Part shown: positions 15,108 to 22,606 of the stretch, piece after piece
How the letters are laid out: every line of letters starts with the position of its first letter
Numbering within the stretch: the first letter of the stretch is position 1
Source of the DNA: Paramuribaculum sp.
GTDB taxonomy: Bacteria > Bacteroidota > Bacteroidia > Bacteroidales > Muribaculaceae
Reading direction: 5' to 3'
Length of the DNA: 22,731 bases
Assembly (NCBI GenBank): GCA_009775605.1
Contig: VSPV01000029.1
Coordinates: forward strand, 1-22,731
Program-made: the position numbers and the translations under genes
The notes under the pieces: generated by a model
Told to the model about the DNA's origin: nothing
The model's database searches: none
What the model saw: only the letters and a program-made list of their open reading frames with translations

Positions 15108-15216
15108 CCCACGGAGCTCCGGAGGAGCGATTTCTTTACAACCGATGTGCGTAAGCCATCGGAAAAGCCACCTACCCCTCTCCCACCTGCGGCAAGCCTC
15201 GGAGAGCGCGACGCCG
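15108..15216 (+). repeat. Structured intergenic repeat, copy 2
   Basis: This is the second copy of the unit at 13985-14093, same strand, 1123 bases away. All three hairpin-like parts are kept: CGGAGCTCCG (15112-15121), CCGATG/CATCGG (15142-15147 with 15157-15162) and CTCTCC/GGAGAG (15178-15183 with 15201-15206). The two copies bracket the toxin-antitoxin operon exactly. Together with the palindromic element at 15241-15372 it fills the gene-free stretch 15047-15373. Confidence 0.85.
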
Positions 15217-15240
15217 TATTCCCCATAACCACTCCGGATG

Positions 15241-15372
15241 GCGAGGGGGCTGTCAGAACGGTTCAGATGGTAGGAGCTGGCGGGTGAGGCTGACGGGAGT
15301 TGACTAAAGTCAATGACCGAAGTCGAACCCGCAAGCGACGACCCAGATGGACCGTTATCACAGCCCCCTCAC
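15241..15372. repeat. Element with terminal inverted repeats (MITE-like or long hairpin)
   Basis: The left end (15241-15270) and the reverse complement of the right end (15343-15372) agree at about 24 of 30 positions, including the unbroken block GAGGGGGCTGT and the block AACGGT. Inside, GCGGGT and ACCCGC face each other, and TTGACT/AGTCAA forms a central palindrome near 15300-15313. No reading frame of note lies within. The right end touches the stop codon of the Lrp/AsnC gene, so the transcript of that gene would fold into a long hairpin; there is no T-run, which argues against an ordinary terminator. A miniature transposable element or repetitive palindromic element is the best reading. 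Confidence 0.7.
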
Positions 15373-15373
15373 C

Positions 15374-15820
15374 TCAGTTCTTCACCGTCGACATCACAAA
15401 CACGCTCGTCACCGTCTCCAGAATATCGAGATTGCCGAGGCGCTCGGTGATGAAAGCACGGTAAGCCTGCATGTCGGGCACCGTCACTTTCAGCATATAG
15501 TCATAGTTACCGCTCACGTTATAGCATTCCGTCACTTCCTCCATAAGCGCCATCTCGCGGGCAAACGTCTCATGGATGCCCGCATTTATGCGCCGCAGCT
15601 TCACATTGCAGAACACAGTGAATCCGCGTCCAAGCTTCTCATCGTCGATTTTCACAGTGTAGCCGCGGATTATACCGTCATCCTCCAGCCGACGCAGACG
15701 CTCGAAAACCGCCGTGGGTGAGCGGTGTACGGTTTCCGAAAGGCGCCGCACCGAAAGACGGCTGTCGGCCTTCAGCGCCTCAAGTATGGTATTGTCTGTT
15801 GCGTCAAGTTCCCTTTTCAT
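15374..15820 (-). CDS. Lrp/AsnC-family transcriptional regulator
   Basis: With the ATG at 15820 (MKRELDATDNTIL) the protein has 148 residues, normal for the family. A winged helix-turn-helix occupies residues ~4-60 (ILEALKADSRLSVRRLSETV, SPTAVFERLRRLEDDGIIRG), and a RAM/AsnC ligand-binding, oligomerising domain follows (FCNVKLRRI, VTECYNVSGNYDYMLKVTVPD, ILETVTSVFVMSTVK). The frame stays open to a TTG at 15847, but that codon overlaps the -7 box at 15845-15852, so the start is the ATG at 15820 or 15826. The gene is divergent from metY-metF-metH and shares a control region with repeated motifs. It probably regulates the methionine genes and itself, with an amino acid as ligand; which one is not visible. 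Confidence 0.92.
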   Translation of the reverse strand: MKRELDATDNTILEALKADSRLSVRRLSETVHRSPTAVFERLRRLEDDGIIRGYTVKIDDEKLGRGFTVFCNVKLRRINAGIHETFAREMALMEEVTECYNVSGNYDYMLKVTVPDMQAYRAFITERLGNLDILETVTSVFVMSTVKN

Positions 15821-15844
15821 TATCATTCGTTCGGTTTCACACGG

Positions 15845-15852
15845 CAAAATTA
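15845..15852 (-). promoter_or_regulatory. -7 promoter element of the Lrp/AsnC gene
   Basis: The minus strand reads TAATTTTG, matching TAnnTTTG. It lies about 25 bases upstream of the ATG at 15820. The -33 box is weak. Its 5' end overlaps the TAGAAC repeat described next, as expected of an autoregulated gene. Confidence 0.55.
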
Positions 15853-15915
15853 GAACAATTTAGAACATATGCTATAAATTACGCCACAATTTAATCACAC
15901 ATTCTATAATTTACG
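15851..15915. promoter_or_regulatory. Candidate Lrp/AsnC operator repeats
   Basis: Two pairs of repeats lie between the divergent promoters. TAGAAC occurs at 15851 and 15861, 10 bases apart, on the lrp side. CTATAAATTACG at 15872-15883 recurs with one change as CTATAATTTACG at 15904-15915, 32 bases (about three turns) apart, on the metY side. Lrp-type octamers wrap DNA at AT-rich, helically phased sites, so this pattern fits. The assignment is by position and spacing only. Confidence 0.45.
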
Positions 15916-15921
15916 ATATTA

Positions 15922-15953
15922 TTGGAACAAATGCAGTACAACCCCTACCTTTG
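15922..15953 (+). promoter_or_regulatory. Promoter of the metY-metF operon
   Basis: TACCTTTG at 15946-15953 is an exact -7 match. TTGG at 15922-15925, 20 bases upstream, is a near match to the -33 TTTG. The ATG at 15978 follows with a leader of about 20 bases; no riboswitch fits in that space. Confidence 0.65.
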
Positions 15954-15977
15954 CAGAAGAAAAATTCACCAACGATT

Positions 15978-17267
15978 ATGAAAAAGAGCAACCTCCGTTT
16001 CGAAACACTTCAGGTACATGCCGGCCAGGAAAACCCCGACAGCGCCACGGGCGCGCGTGCGGTGCCCATTTATCAGACCTCAGCCTACGTGTTCAGCGAC
16101 TCGGCCCATGCCGCCGACCGCTTCGCACTCCGTGAGCCCGGCAACATCTACAGCCGCCTTACCAATCCCACTCAGGAAGTGCTCGAGGAGCGCATGGCCG
16201 TTCTCGAAGGAGGCACGGGTGCGCTGGCAGTGGCTTCCGGAGCGGCGGCCGTAACCTATGCCCTTGAAAACGTGCTTCAGCCCGGCGACCACATTGTGGC
16301 CGGCGACAATCTTTACGGCGGTTCCTACAATCTCATAGTCAACAACCTTTCGCAGCGCGGAATCACCCATACAATAGTCAATCTCAACGACCCCGAGGTC
16401 CTCGAAGCCGCTTTCCGCCCCGAAACGAAGGTGGTCTACGGCGAGACCTTCGGCAACCCGAATTCCGACGTCACCAACCTTGAGGCCGTTGCCGACGCCG
16501 CCCATCGCCACGGCGCCCTGTTCATAGTCGACAACACTTTCGGCACGCCATACCTCATCCGCCCCATAGAGCACGGTGCCGACGTTGTGGTGCACAGCGC
16601 CACCAAATTCATAGGAGGTCACGGTGCGGCCCTCGGTGGTATTATCGTTGACGGCGGCACCTTTGACTACAGCAAATATCCCGGACGATTCCCCACCCTC
16701 ACAGAGCCCGATCCCAACTATCACGGAGCGGTGTTCTGCCAGACGTCTCCGGACGCGCCGTTCGCCACCCGCGCACGCGCCGTGGTGCTCCGCGACGAAG
16801 GCGCTGCCATCTCCCCCTTCAACGCCTTCCTCCTCCTGCAGGGCCTCGAAACCCTCTCGCTGCGCGTCGAGCGCCATGTGGAGAATGCCCTGAAGGTTGT
16901 AGAGTTCCTTGCGTCACACCCCAAAATCAAGAGCGTGAGCCATCCGGCGCTGCCCACTCATCCCGACCACGAGCTTTACAACCGTTATTTCCCGAAGGGC
17001 GCCGGAAGCATCTTCACCCTTGAAATCAAAGGGGGCAAAGAAGAAGCATGGCGTTTCATCGATAATCTGAAAATATTCTCCCTGCTGGCCAACGTGGCCG
17101 ACGCCAAGAGTCTGGTAATCCATCCCGCCTCCACCACCCATTCGCAGATGAACGAGGCCGAACTCGCCGAAGCCCACATCACCCCGGCCACCATCCGCCT
17201 GAGCATAGGCATAGAGCATGCCGACGATCTTATTGCCGACCTCTCCCAGGCGCTCGAAAAAGTTTAA
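15978..17267 (+). CDS. metY: O-acetylhomoserine aminocarboxypropyltransferase (sulfhydrylase)
   Basis: This 429-residue PLP enzyme makes homocysteine from O-acetylhomoserine and sulfide (Cys/Met metabolism family). The start at 15978 (MKKSNLRFETLQVHAGQ) is chosen over a TTG at 15951 that lies in the -7 box. Family signatures: PDSATGARAVPIYQTSAYVF near 20-40, YSRLTNPTQEVLEERMAVLE, AVASGAAAVTYAL, YGETFGNPNSDVTNLEA, FIVDNTFGTPYLIRPIEHGA and HSATKFIGGHG with the PLP lysine Lys210. The length and the internal segment FPTLTEPDPNYHG, absent from shorter MetB/MetC types, support MetY. It heads a plus-strand series with metF 51 bases downstream and metH after that, so homocysteine made here feeds MetH. 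It is divergent from an Lrp/AsnC regulator. Catalytic residues appear intact. Confidence 0.93.
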   Translation: MKKSNLRFETLQVHAGQENPDSATGARAVPIYQTSAYVFSDSAHAADRFALREPGNIYSRLTNPTQEVLEERMAVLEGGTGALAVASGAAAVTYALENVLQPGDHIVAGDNLYGGSYNLIVNNLSQRGITHTIVNLNDPEVLEAAFRPETKVVYGETFGNPNSDVTNLEAVADAAHRHGALFIVDNTFGTPYLIRPIEHGADVVVHSATKFIGGHGAALGGIIVDGGTFDYSKYPGRFPTLTEPDPNYHGAVFCQTSPDAPFATRARAVVLRDEGAAISPFNAFLLLQGLETLSLRVERHVENALKVVEFLASHPKIKSVSHPALPTHPDHELYNRYFPKGAGSIFTLEIKGGKEEAWRFIDNLKIFSLLANVADAKSLVIHPASTTHSQMNEAELAEAHITPATIRLSIGIEHADDLIADLSQALEKV

Positions 17268-17318
17268 TCAACCATCATATCCACCCGGCACTCTCGCCAC
17301 ATCCACGTCCCCCTGATT

Positions 17319-18275
17319 ATGGAAAGCGTAGCATCATTTTTGGCATCGGAACACCCCACGGCATTCTCGTTCGAAATCCTGCCTCCCCTGCGCGGGCGAA
17401 GCATCGACAGCACCTACTCCGACATAGAGCGCCTGATGGAGTTCAATCCCGCATACATCAACATCACCACCCACCGCACCGAAGTGAGCTACCGCCATCT
17501 CGGCGGAGACACCTACAAGGTTGTCACCTCCACAAAGCGGCCGGGAACCGTGGCGATTGCGGCCGTGATCCGCGAACGATTCGGAGTGAGACCCGTGCCC
17601 CATCTGATATGCGGCGAATATTCGCGCGGCGAAATCGAGGACCAGCTTATCGACCTGTCCTATCTCGGCATAACCGACCTTCTGGTGCTCCGCGGCGACC
17701 GTGAGCGCAACGCCCCCACCTTCACCACCAGTCCCGACGGTCACGAACACGCCATCACTCTCGCCGCCCAGGTGGAGGACTTCAACCGCGGAATCCTCGC
17801 CGACGGCACCCATACAGCCCCCATAGCTCCACCCTTCTCATTCGGCGTTGCCGGCTACCCCGAGAAACACGAGGAAGCCATGAACCTCACCTCCGACATC
17901 CGCAATCTCAAGGCCAAAGTAGATGCCGGTGCGAGCTATGTGGTAACACAGATGTTTTTCGACAACCGCCGCTTCTTCAGCTTCGTGGAGGCTGCACGCG
18001 CCCAGGGTATCACCGTGCCTATTGTCCCGGGGCTGAAACCGCTCACCTCCCTCAGGCAGATATCCATGCTTCCCCGCGTATTCCACATAGATTTCCCCGA
18101 GGAGCTGTCCGACATGCTTCTTGCCTGCACCACCGACGAGGATGTGCGCCGCGTGGGAATCGAATGGGCCATCCGGCAGGGTGCCGAGCTGCGCGACGCC
18201 GGAGTGCCGAGTATCCACTTCTACTCCATGCATGCCGTCAATTCAGTGGCAGCCGTGGCACGCGAAATCTATTGA
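17319..18275 (+). CDS. metF: Methylenetetrahydrofolate reductase
   Basis: The 318-residue flavoenzyme reduces 5,10-methylene-THF to 5-methyl-THF, the methyl donor for MetH. MetF motifs are present: FSFEILPP with Glu19 (E. coli Glu28), YINITTHRTE, HLICGEYSRGEIEDQL, LLVLRGDR with Asp127 (E. coli Asp120, flavin site), FSFGVAGYPEKHEEA, VTQMFFDNRRFFSF and PIVPGLKPL. The length is close to the usual ~300 residues of bacterial MetF. It sits 51 bases after metY with no terminator between them, suggesting co-transcription, and 98 bases before metH, which has a promoter of its own. Cytoplasmic. Confidence 0.95.
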   Translation: MESVASFLASEHPTAFSFEILPPLRGRSIDSTYSDIERLMEFNPAYINITTHRTEVSYRHLGGDTYKVVTSTKRPGTVAIAAVIRERFGVRPVPHLICGEYSRGEIEDQLIDLSYLGITDLLVLRGDRERNAPTFTTSPDGHEHAITLAAQVEDFNRGILADGTHTAPIAPPFSFGVAGYPEKHEEAMNLTSDIRNLKAKVDAGASYVVTQMFFDNRRFFSFVEAARAQGITVPIVPGLKPLTSLRQISMLPRVFHIDFPEELSDMLLACTTDEDVRRVGIEWAIRQGAELRDAGVPSIHFYSMHAVNSVAAVAREIY

Positions 18276-18286
18276 GTCTCTGATAT

Positions 18287-18354
18287 TATCCGTATCGTTG
18301 ACTGCGTTTTAGATTCTTTCGCTCGGCAATGCTCAAATAATATCCGTATCTTTG
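18287..18354 (+). promoter_or_regulatory. Duplicated promoter-like element upstream of metH
   Basis: TATCCGTATC occurs at 18287-18296 followed by GTTG, and again at 18341-18350 followed by TTTG, 54 bases apart. The second copy contains TATCTTTG (18347-18354), an exact -7 box 20 bases before the metH ATG at 18374. The first contains TATCGTTG, one change from the consensus. The result could be two tandem promoters or a promoter plus a regulator site. A canonical -33 box at 19-21 bases is not clear for either. Confidence 0.5.
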
Positions 18355-18373
18355 GAAAAAATCTTTCCTGCCA

Positions 18374-21300
18374 ATGACACATTGCCCTACTGACTCCGCC
18401 GGAAGGCGGCGGGAACTTCTTCGCGCTATCGCGAGCCGCGTGCTGACGCTCGACGGCTCCACCGGTGTGATGTTTCAGCGCATGAAACTCGACGAGGCCA
18501 CCGTGCGCGGACGCCGTTTCCTCACCCATACGCGACCTCTTGCCGCAAACTTCGACATTCTGTGCCTCTCGCGCCCCGACCTTGTGGCGGCCGTGCACAG
18601 AGCCTATCTCGAAGCGGGAGCCGACATAATAGAGACCGACACCTTCAATTCCAACGCCCTCTCGCAGCGCGAATACGCCACCTCTCATCTGGTGCGCGAC
18701 ATCAACCGTGCCGGAGCGGCTATCGCACGCCGCGAGGCCGACGCTTTCTCCACTCCTGAGAAGCCGCGTTTCGTGGCCGGAGCCATGGGCCCTACTGCCC
18801 TTTCCGCTTCCCTGCCTGTGGATGTGGATGATCCTTCGGCGCGCGCGGTGAGCTTCGGCACGCTCGCTGATGCTTACTGCGAGCAGGCGCTCGGCCTGAT
18901 AGAGGGAGGCGCCGACCTGCTGCTGATAGAGACCGCTTTCGACCTTCTCAACGCCAAGGCTGCCGCCATGGGCGCGCGCCGCGCCATGGCCGAAAGCCAC
19001 ACGGACATTCCCATTATATTCTCCTTCACTCTCTCCGACGCCTCCGGGCGAATACTCAGCGGCCATACTCCCGCCGCGATACTCGCCGCCGTGGCTCCAT
19101 TCGCCCCTCTCGCGGTAGGCTACAACTGTTCCGCCGGGCCTGAAGGACTTGCCGAGGCTGTAAGGGAACTGGCCTCCGTGTCACCCTTCCCGGTGATATT
19201 CTATCCCAATGCCGGCCTGCCCGACCGCATGGGAGGTTATTCCGTCACCCCCGCAGACTTCGCCGCCGCTATGAGGCCCCTTCTTGCCGAAGGCATAGTG
19301 AATATTGCCGGAGGGTGCTGCGGCACCACTCCCCGGCATATAGCGGCCCTGGCCCGAGAAGTGGAGCTACACAACAGGCCTCACCGGCCCGATTCCGGCG
19401 CTGAGGCTCCCTGGCTTGCGGGACTCGAGGCGTTCAGCGACGGACGCGGATTCATCAACGTGGGCGAGCGGTGCAATGTGGCCGGAAGCCGCAAATTCCT
19501 GCGCCTGATCAAAGAAAACGCCATTGACGAGGCCGTGGCCATAGCCCGGCGGCAGGTTGCCGACGGCGCCATGATTCTCGACATAAACATGGACGACGGC
19601 ATGCTCGACTCGCGCGCCGAGATGTCGCGCTTCCTGCGCGCCCTCGGTTCCGACCCGGCCACGGCATCGGTGCCCTGGATGATTGACTCATCCGACTTCG
19701 CCACCATAGAGGAAGCGCTGAAAAATACCGGAGGGCGCGCCATTGTCAACTCCATATCGCTCAAGCACGGCGAGGACGAGTTCCGCCGCCAGGCCCGCGT
19801 CATCCGCTCCTACGGCGCCGCCGTGGTGGTGATGCTCTTCGACGAGCGCGGCCAGGCCGACACCTACGAGAGAAAAATCGAGATAGCCGCCCGCGCATGC
19901 CGCATTCTAATGGACGAATGCGGCTTCGAGGCCCGCGACATAGTCATAGACCCCAATGTGCTCACCATAGCCACCGGAATGCCGGAGCACGATGCCTACG
20001 CCCTCAATTTCATCCGTGCCGTGGAGTGGATCCACACCAATCTGCCCGGAGTGAAAACCAGCGGCGGTGTGAGCAATCTTTCTTTTGCCTTCCGCGGCAA
20101 CAACTACCTGCGCCAGGCCATGCATGCCGTGTTCCTGTTCCATGCCGTGAAAGCGGGACTGAGCATGGCTATAGTCGACCCCGGCACCAAGGTGCAGTAT
20201 GCCGACATCGCTCCCGACCATCTCGAGCTTATAGAGGATGCCATACTGTGCCGCCGTCCGGATGCTGCCGAAAGGCTTTCAGCTGCCGCGGCCGATATCA
20301 CAGGCGAGACTGCCCCTGCCTCCGGCAGCGAGGTGAAGGAGGAGGCTTCAGCCCCTTCCACACCCGAAGAACGCCTCATCCGCGCCCTGCAGCGCGGCGA
20401 CGACACCTCGCTTGACGCCGACCTGCGACTGGCCGTGGAGCGCGCCGGGAGCGCCAATGCGGTGGTGGAACAGACCCTGATGAAGGGCATGGAGCTGGTG
20501 GGTTCGCTGTTCGAAAGCGGCAAAATGTTCCTGCCGCAGGTGGTGAAAAGCGCCCGCACCATGCACCGTGCCGTAGACATATTGCGGCCGTTCCTTGAAA
20601 ACGGCGCCGTGAAAGGGTCCTCCAAAGGCTGCGCCGTCCTCGCCACGGTAAAAGGCGACGTCCACGACATCGGGAAGAACATAGCCGCCGTGGTGCTCCA
20701 GTGCAACAATTTCGAGGTAATAGACCTCGGGGTGCAGGTGGAAGCCGCAGCCATCATCAGGGCCGTGAAGGATCACAATCCCGTTTTCGTGGGTCTGAGC
20801 GGACTCATAGCCCCCTCGCTCGAGGAAATGGCGCGCACGCTTTCGGCCATGAGGCGCGAAGGCATCACGGTGCCTGTGCTCGTGGGAGGTGCCGCTACAT
20901 CAAAACTCCACACCGCGCTCATGCTCGCTCCCGCCTACGGACCGGAGGGAACGGTGATACGCGTGGCCGACGCATCGCAGGATCCCGTGGTGGCCTCGCG
21001 ACTGCTCCGCGACCCTGAGGGCGAGAAAAGAGCCGTGAAAGAACAGCAGCAGGCCTTAGCCGAGGAATACAACAACAGCCGGAATGACGGCGCCGCGGAA
21101 GAAGCCTCCCCGGTGAAGGCCTGGGACATCGCTTCAATCGTCAAGCCAACATTCACCGACATCCGGACCCTCCCGCCGGTAAGCGTGGCTACCGTAAGGC
21201 CATACATCAACTTCACATATTTCCTGAACGCATGGAAAGTGGTGCGCGACACACCCGAAGCAGCATCGCTTCTTGACGAAGCTGAGCGCATGCTCGACCG

Positions 21301-21871
21301 TCTTGAATCACTCGGAGCCACCATGCTCTGCCAGACAGCTTTCTATCCCGCCAAAGGCTCCGACAACGCCATCACAACGCCTGTAGCCGCCATACCCACC
21401 CCCCGGCAGAAAGCGGCCGAGGGACGCGAGGAAAGGCTTGCCCTGTGCGATTTCGTGGCGCCTGAAGGCGACTATATCGGCTGCTTTGCCGTTACCATCG
21501 GCCCGGAAATAAGGCATGAGCTGGAAACCGAGACTGACTCCTACCGCCGCCTGCTGCTCCAGACTATCGCCGACCGACTCACCGAGGCCACGAGCGAATG
21601 GCTTCACCGCCGCGTGCGCACCGACCTCTGGGGATACGCGCCCGACGAGCCGGAGGACTTTCAGGCCATACGTCAGGGACGCTACCGGGGCATACGTCCC
21701 GCAGTGGGCTATCCCTCGCTCCCCGACCAGCGGCTGATGCACACACTCATGGCCCACCTCGCTCCCGGAGAAATAGATGTGACCGTAACCGAAAACGGAG
21801 CGCTCAGTCCCTCATCGTCGGTTGCAGGTTTCTATCTCGCTTCACCTATGGCGAGATATTTCACGGTGTAA
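18374..21871 (+). CDS. metH: Cobalamin-dependent methionine synthase
   Basis: The 1165-residue protein carries all four MetH modules (E. coli 1227). Residues ~1-325 bind homocysteine, with zinc ligands Cys252 (YNCSAGPEG) and Cys315/Cys316 (GGCCGTTPRHI). Residues ~350-625 are the pterin-binding barrel (FINVGERCNVAGSRKF, ILDINMDDGMLD, MIDSSDFATIEEALK, GVSNLSFAFRGNNYLRQAMH). Residues ~660-890 are the cobalamin cap and Rossmann domain, with the cobalt-ligand motif DVHDIGKN (His764; E. coli His759) and VGLSGLIAPSLEEMA. Residues ~925-1165 are the AdoMet-dependent reactivation domain (INFTYFLNAWK, and RPAVGYPSLPD with Arg1108; E. coli Arg1134). The reactivation domain is shorter than in E. coli and its N-terminal motif LDGSTGVMF is less standard than LDGAMGTM, but key residues remain. 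It completes the pathway after metY and metF and depends on salvaged or made cobalamin. No cobalamin riboswitch is visible upstream. Confidence 0.95.
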   Translation: MTHCPTDSAGRRRELLRAIASRVLTLDGSTGVMFQRMKLDEATVRGRRFLTHTRPLAANFDILCLSRPDLVAAVHRAYLEAGADIIETDTFNSNALSQREYATSHLVRDINRAGAAIARREADAFSTPEKPRFVAGAMGPTALSASLPVDVDDPSARAVSFGTLADAYCEQALGLIEGGADLLLIETAFDLLNAKAAAMGARRAMAESHTDIPIIFSFTLSDASGRILSGHTPAAILAAVAPFAPLAVGYNCSAGPEGLAEAVRELASVSPFPVIFYPNAGLPDRMGGYSVTPADFAAAMRPLLAEGIVNIAGGCCGTTPRHIAALAREVELHNRPHRPDSGAEAPWLAGLEAFSDGRGFINVGERCNVAGSRKFLRLIKENAIDEAVAIARRQVADGAMILDINMDDGMLDSRAEMSRFLRALGSDPATASVPWMIDSSDFATIEEALKNTGGRAIVNSISLKHGEDEFRRQARVIRSYGAAVVVMLFDERGQADTYERKIEIAARACRILMDECGFEARDIVIDPNVLTIATGMPEHDAYALNFIRAVEWIHTNLPGVKTSGGVSNLSFAFRGNNYLRQAMHAVFLFHAVKAGLSMAIVDPGTKVQYADIAPDHLELIEDAILCRRPDAAERLSAAAADITGETAPASGSEVKEEASAPSTPEERLIRALQRGDDTSLDADLRLAVERAGSANAVVEQTLMKGMELVGSLFESGKMFLPQVVKSARTMHRAVDILRPFLENGAVKGSSKGCAVLATVKGDVHDIGKNIAAVVLQCNNFEVIDLGVQVEAAAIIRAVKDHNPVFVGLSGLIAPSLEEMARTLSAMRREGITVPVLVGGAATSKLHTALMLAPAYGPEGTVIRVADASQDPVVASRLLRDPEGEKRAVKEQQQALAEEYNNSRNDGAAEEASPVKAWDIASIVKPTFTDIRTLPPVSVATVRPYINFTYFLNAWKVVRDTPEAASLLDEAERMLDRLESLGATMLCQTAFYPAKGSDNAITTPVAAIPTPRQKAAEGREERLALCDFVAPEGDYIGCFAVTIGPEIRHELETETDSYRRLLLQTIADRLTEATSEWLHRRVRTDLWGYAPDEPEDFQAIRQGRYRGIRPAVGYPSLPDQRLMHTLMAHLAPGEIDVTVTENGALSPSSSVAGFYLASPMARYFTV

Positions 21872-21886
21872 TCAGAAAAAACGTAA

Positions 21887-21904
21887 GAGCCGGTCTCACG
21901 GCTC
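21887..21904. terminator. Hairpin between convergent metH and DUF3108-like gene
   Basis: GAGCCG (21887-21892) pairs with CGGCTC (21899-21904) around a 6-base loop. On the minus strand it is followed by TTACGTTTTTT, a slightly offset T-run; on the plus strand only ATAAAT follows. It overlaps the end of the minus-strand gene and lies 15 bases after the metH stop, so it may end both transcripts, more convincingly the minus-strand one. Confidence 0.55.
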
Positions 21905-22606
21905 ATAAATCATGGCCACCTCCCCAATCTTGAGCTTGCCGCTGAACACGAGCGGCAGACGGCTCTGCTGCTCTACCTCGCAACTGACGGTGTAACCCGA
22001 AGGGCGCCCGTTGAAATAATACTCAAACTGCGTCTGATAGGTGGGATACTCCACGCCGTTGATTTTATATCTCGACACGCCTACATAACGGAACAGCAGA
22101 TGCTGCCTCTCCCCGTTTGAGCCGGTGATCGACACAAGATATTCGCGTCCCGGCAGAATCCGGTCAAAGTTGATTTTGCGGTAGGAATAAAACATGGCGA
22201 GCATATCGGTGGTGATGCTCACGGCCTCCATCGTCTCCTCCGATGCGTCGAGCAACCCCATTCCGTCGGTATTCTTATAGAGTTTCGGATTATTGAACAC
22301 ATACATTCCGTCGGCAGCCTGGGCAGCTGTGGGCTTGCTGTACCATCCTATTTTGAACACCACCTCCTCACGCACCGTCAGGTGCCCGTTGGTATGAAAC
22401 ATCCGGGCCACGAGAGTGTCGCTCACCGTATAATATCTCCCGCCCCACTCTATGCTGTGGCCGTTGAGGGTTCCTGTGAAATTCTCGCCGTCTATTCTTA
22501 TACTCACATCGGCATGGGCGGCTGTCTTTTTCAACCCCATGAAATCATACTCTATCTTATAACGGTAATTATTGGTCTGGGCATACAACTCACCGCCGAA
22601 TGTCAT
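21896..22606 (-). CDS. DUF3108-like exported protein
   Basis: The frame from the ATG at 22606 gives 236 residues of beta-rich sequence that resembles the DUF3108 family: YRYKIEYDFMG near 14-24, a middle ETMEAVSITTDMLAMFYSYR, and the end block CEVEQQSRLPLVFSGKLKIG. These proteins are envelope beta-barrel-like or lipid-contacting proteins of unclear role. Upstream in the same frame lie codons for IRILALTVGIVTLCC, which joined to MTFGGELYAQTN make an excellent signal peptide cleaved at LYA/QTN. No ATG, GTG or TTG precedes that stretch before an in-frame stop, so the start may be the ATA at 22649-22651 (251 residues) or the original ATG was lost. The gene is convergent with metH, 24 bases away, and has no partner gene in the window. 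Confidence 0.6.
   Translation of the reverse strand: MTFGGELYAQTNNYRYKIEYDFMGLKKTAAHADVSIRIDGENFTGTLNGHSIEWGGRYYTVSDTLVARMFHTNGHLTVREEVVFKIGWYSKPTAAQAADGMYVFNNPKLYKNTDGMGLLDASEETMEAVSITTDMLAMFYSYRKINFDRILPGREYLVSITGSNGERQHLLFRYVGVSRYKINGVEYPTYQTQFEYYFNGRPSGYTVSCEVEQQSRLPLVFSGKLKIGEVAMIYEP

Noticed and set aside
15262..15350. tRNA-like sequence (GTCGAACCCGC resembles a T-arm)
   Set aside because: No acceptor, D-arm and anticodon arrangement can be drawn; the pairing instead follows the nested inverted repeat.
16080..16877. 265-residue minus-strand frame opposite metY
   Set aside because: It lies wholly within metY and shows no recognisable domain; metY has intact catalytic motifs.
18276..18373. 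Cobalamin or SAM riboswitch ahead of metH
   Set aside because: The gap is only 98 bases, the promoter is 20 bases from the ATG, and no B12-box or SAM-aptamer motif is visible.
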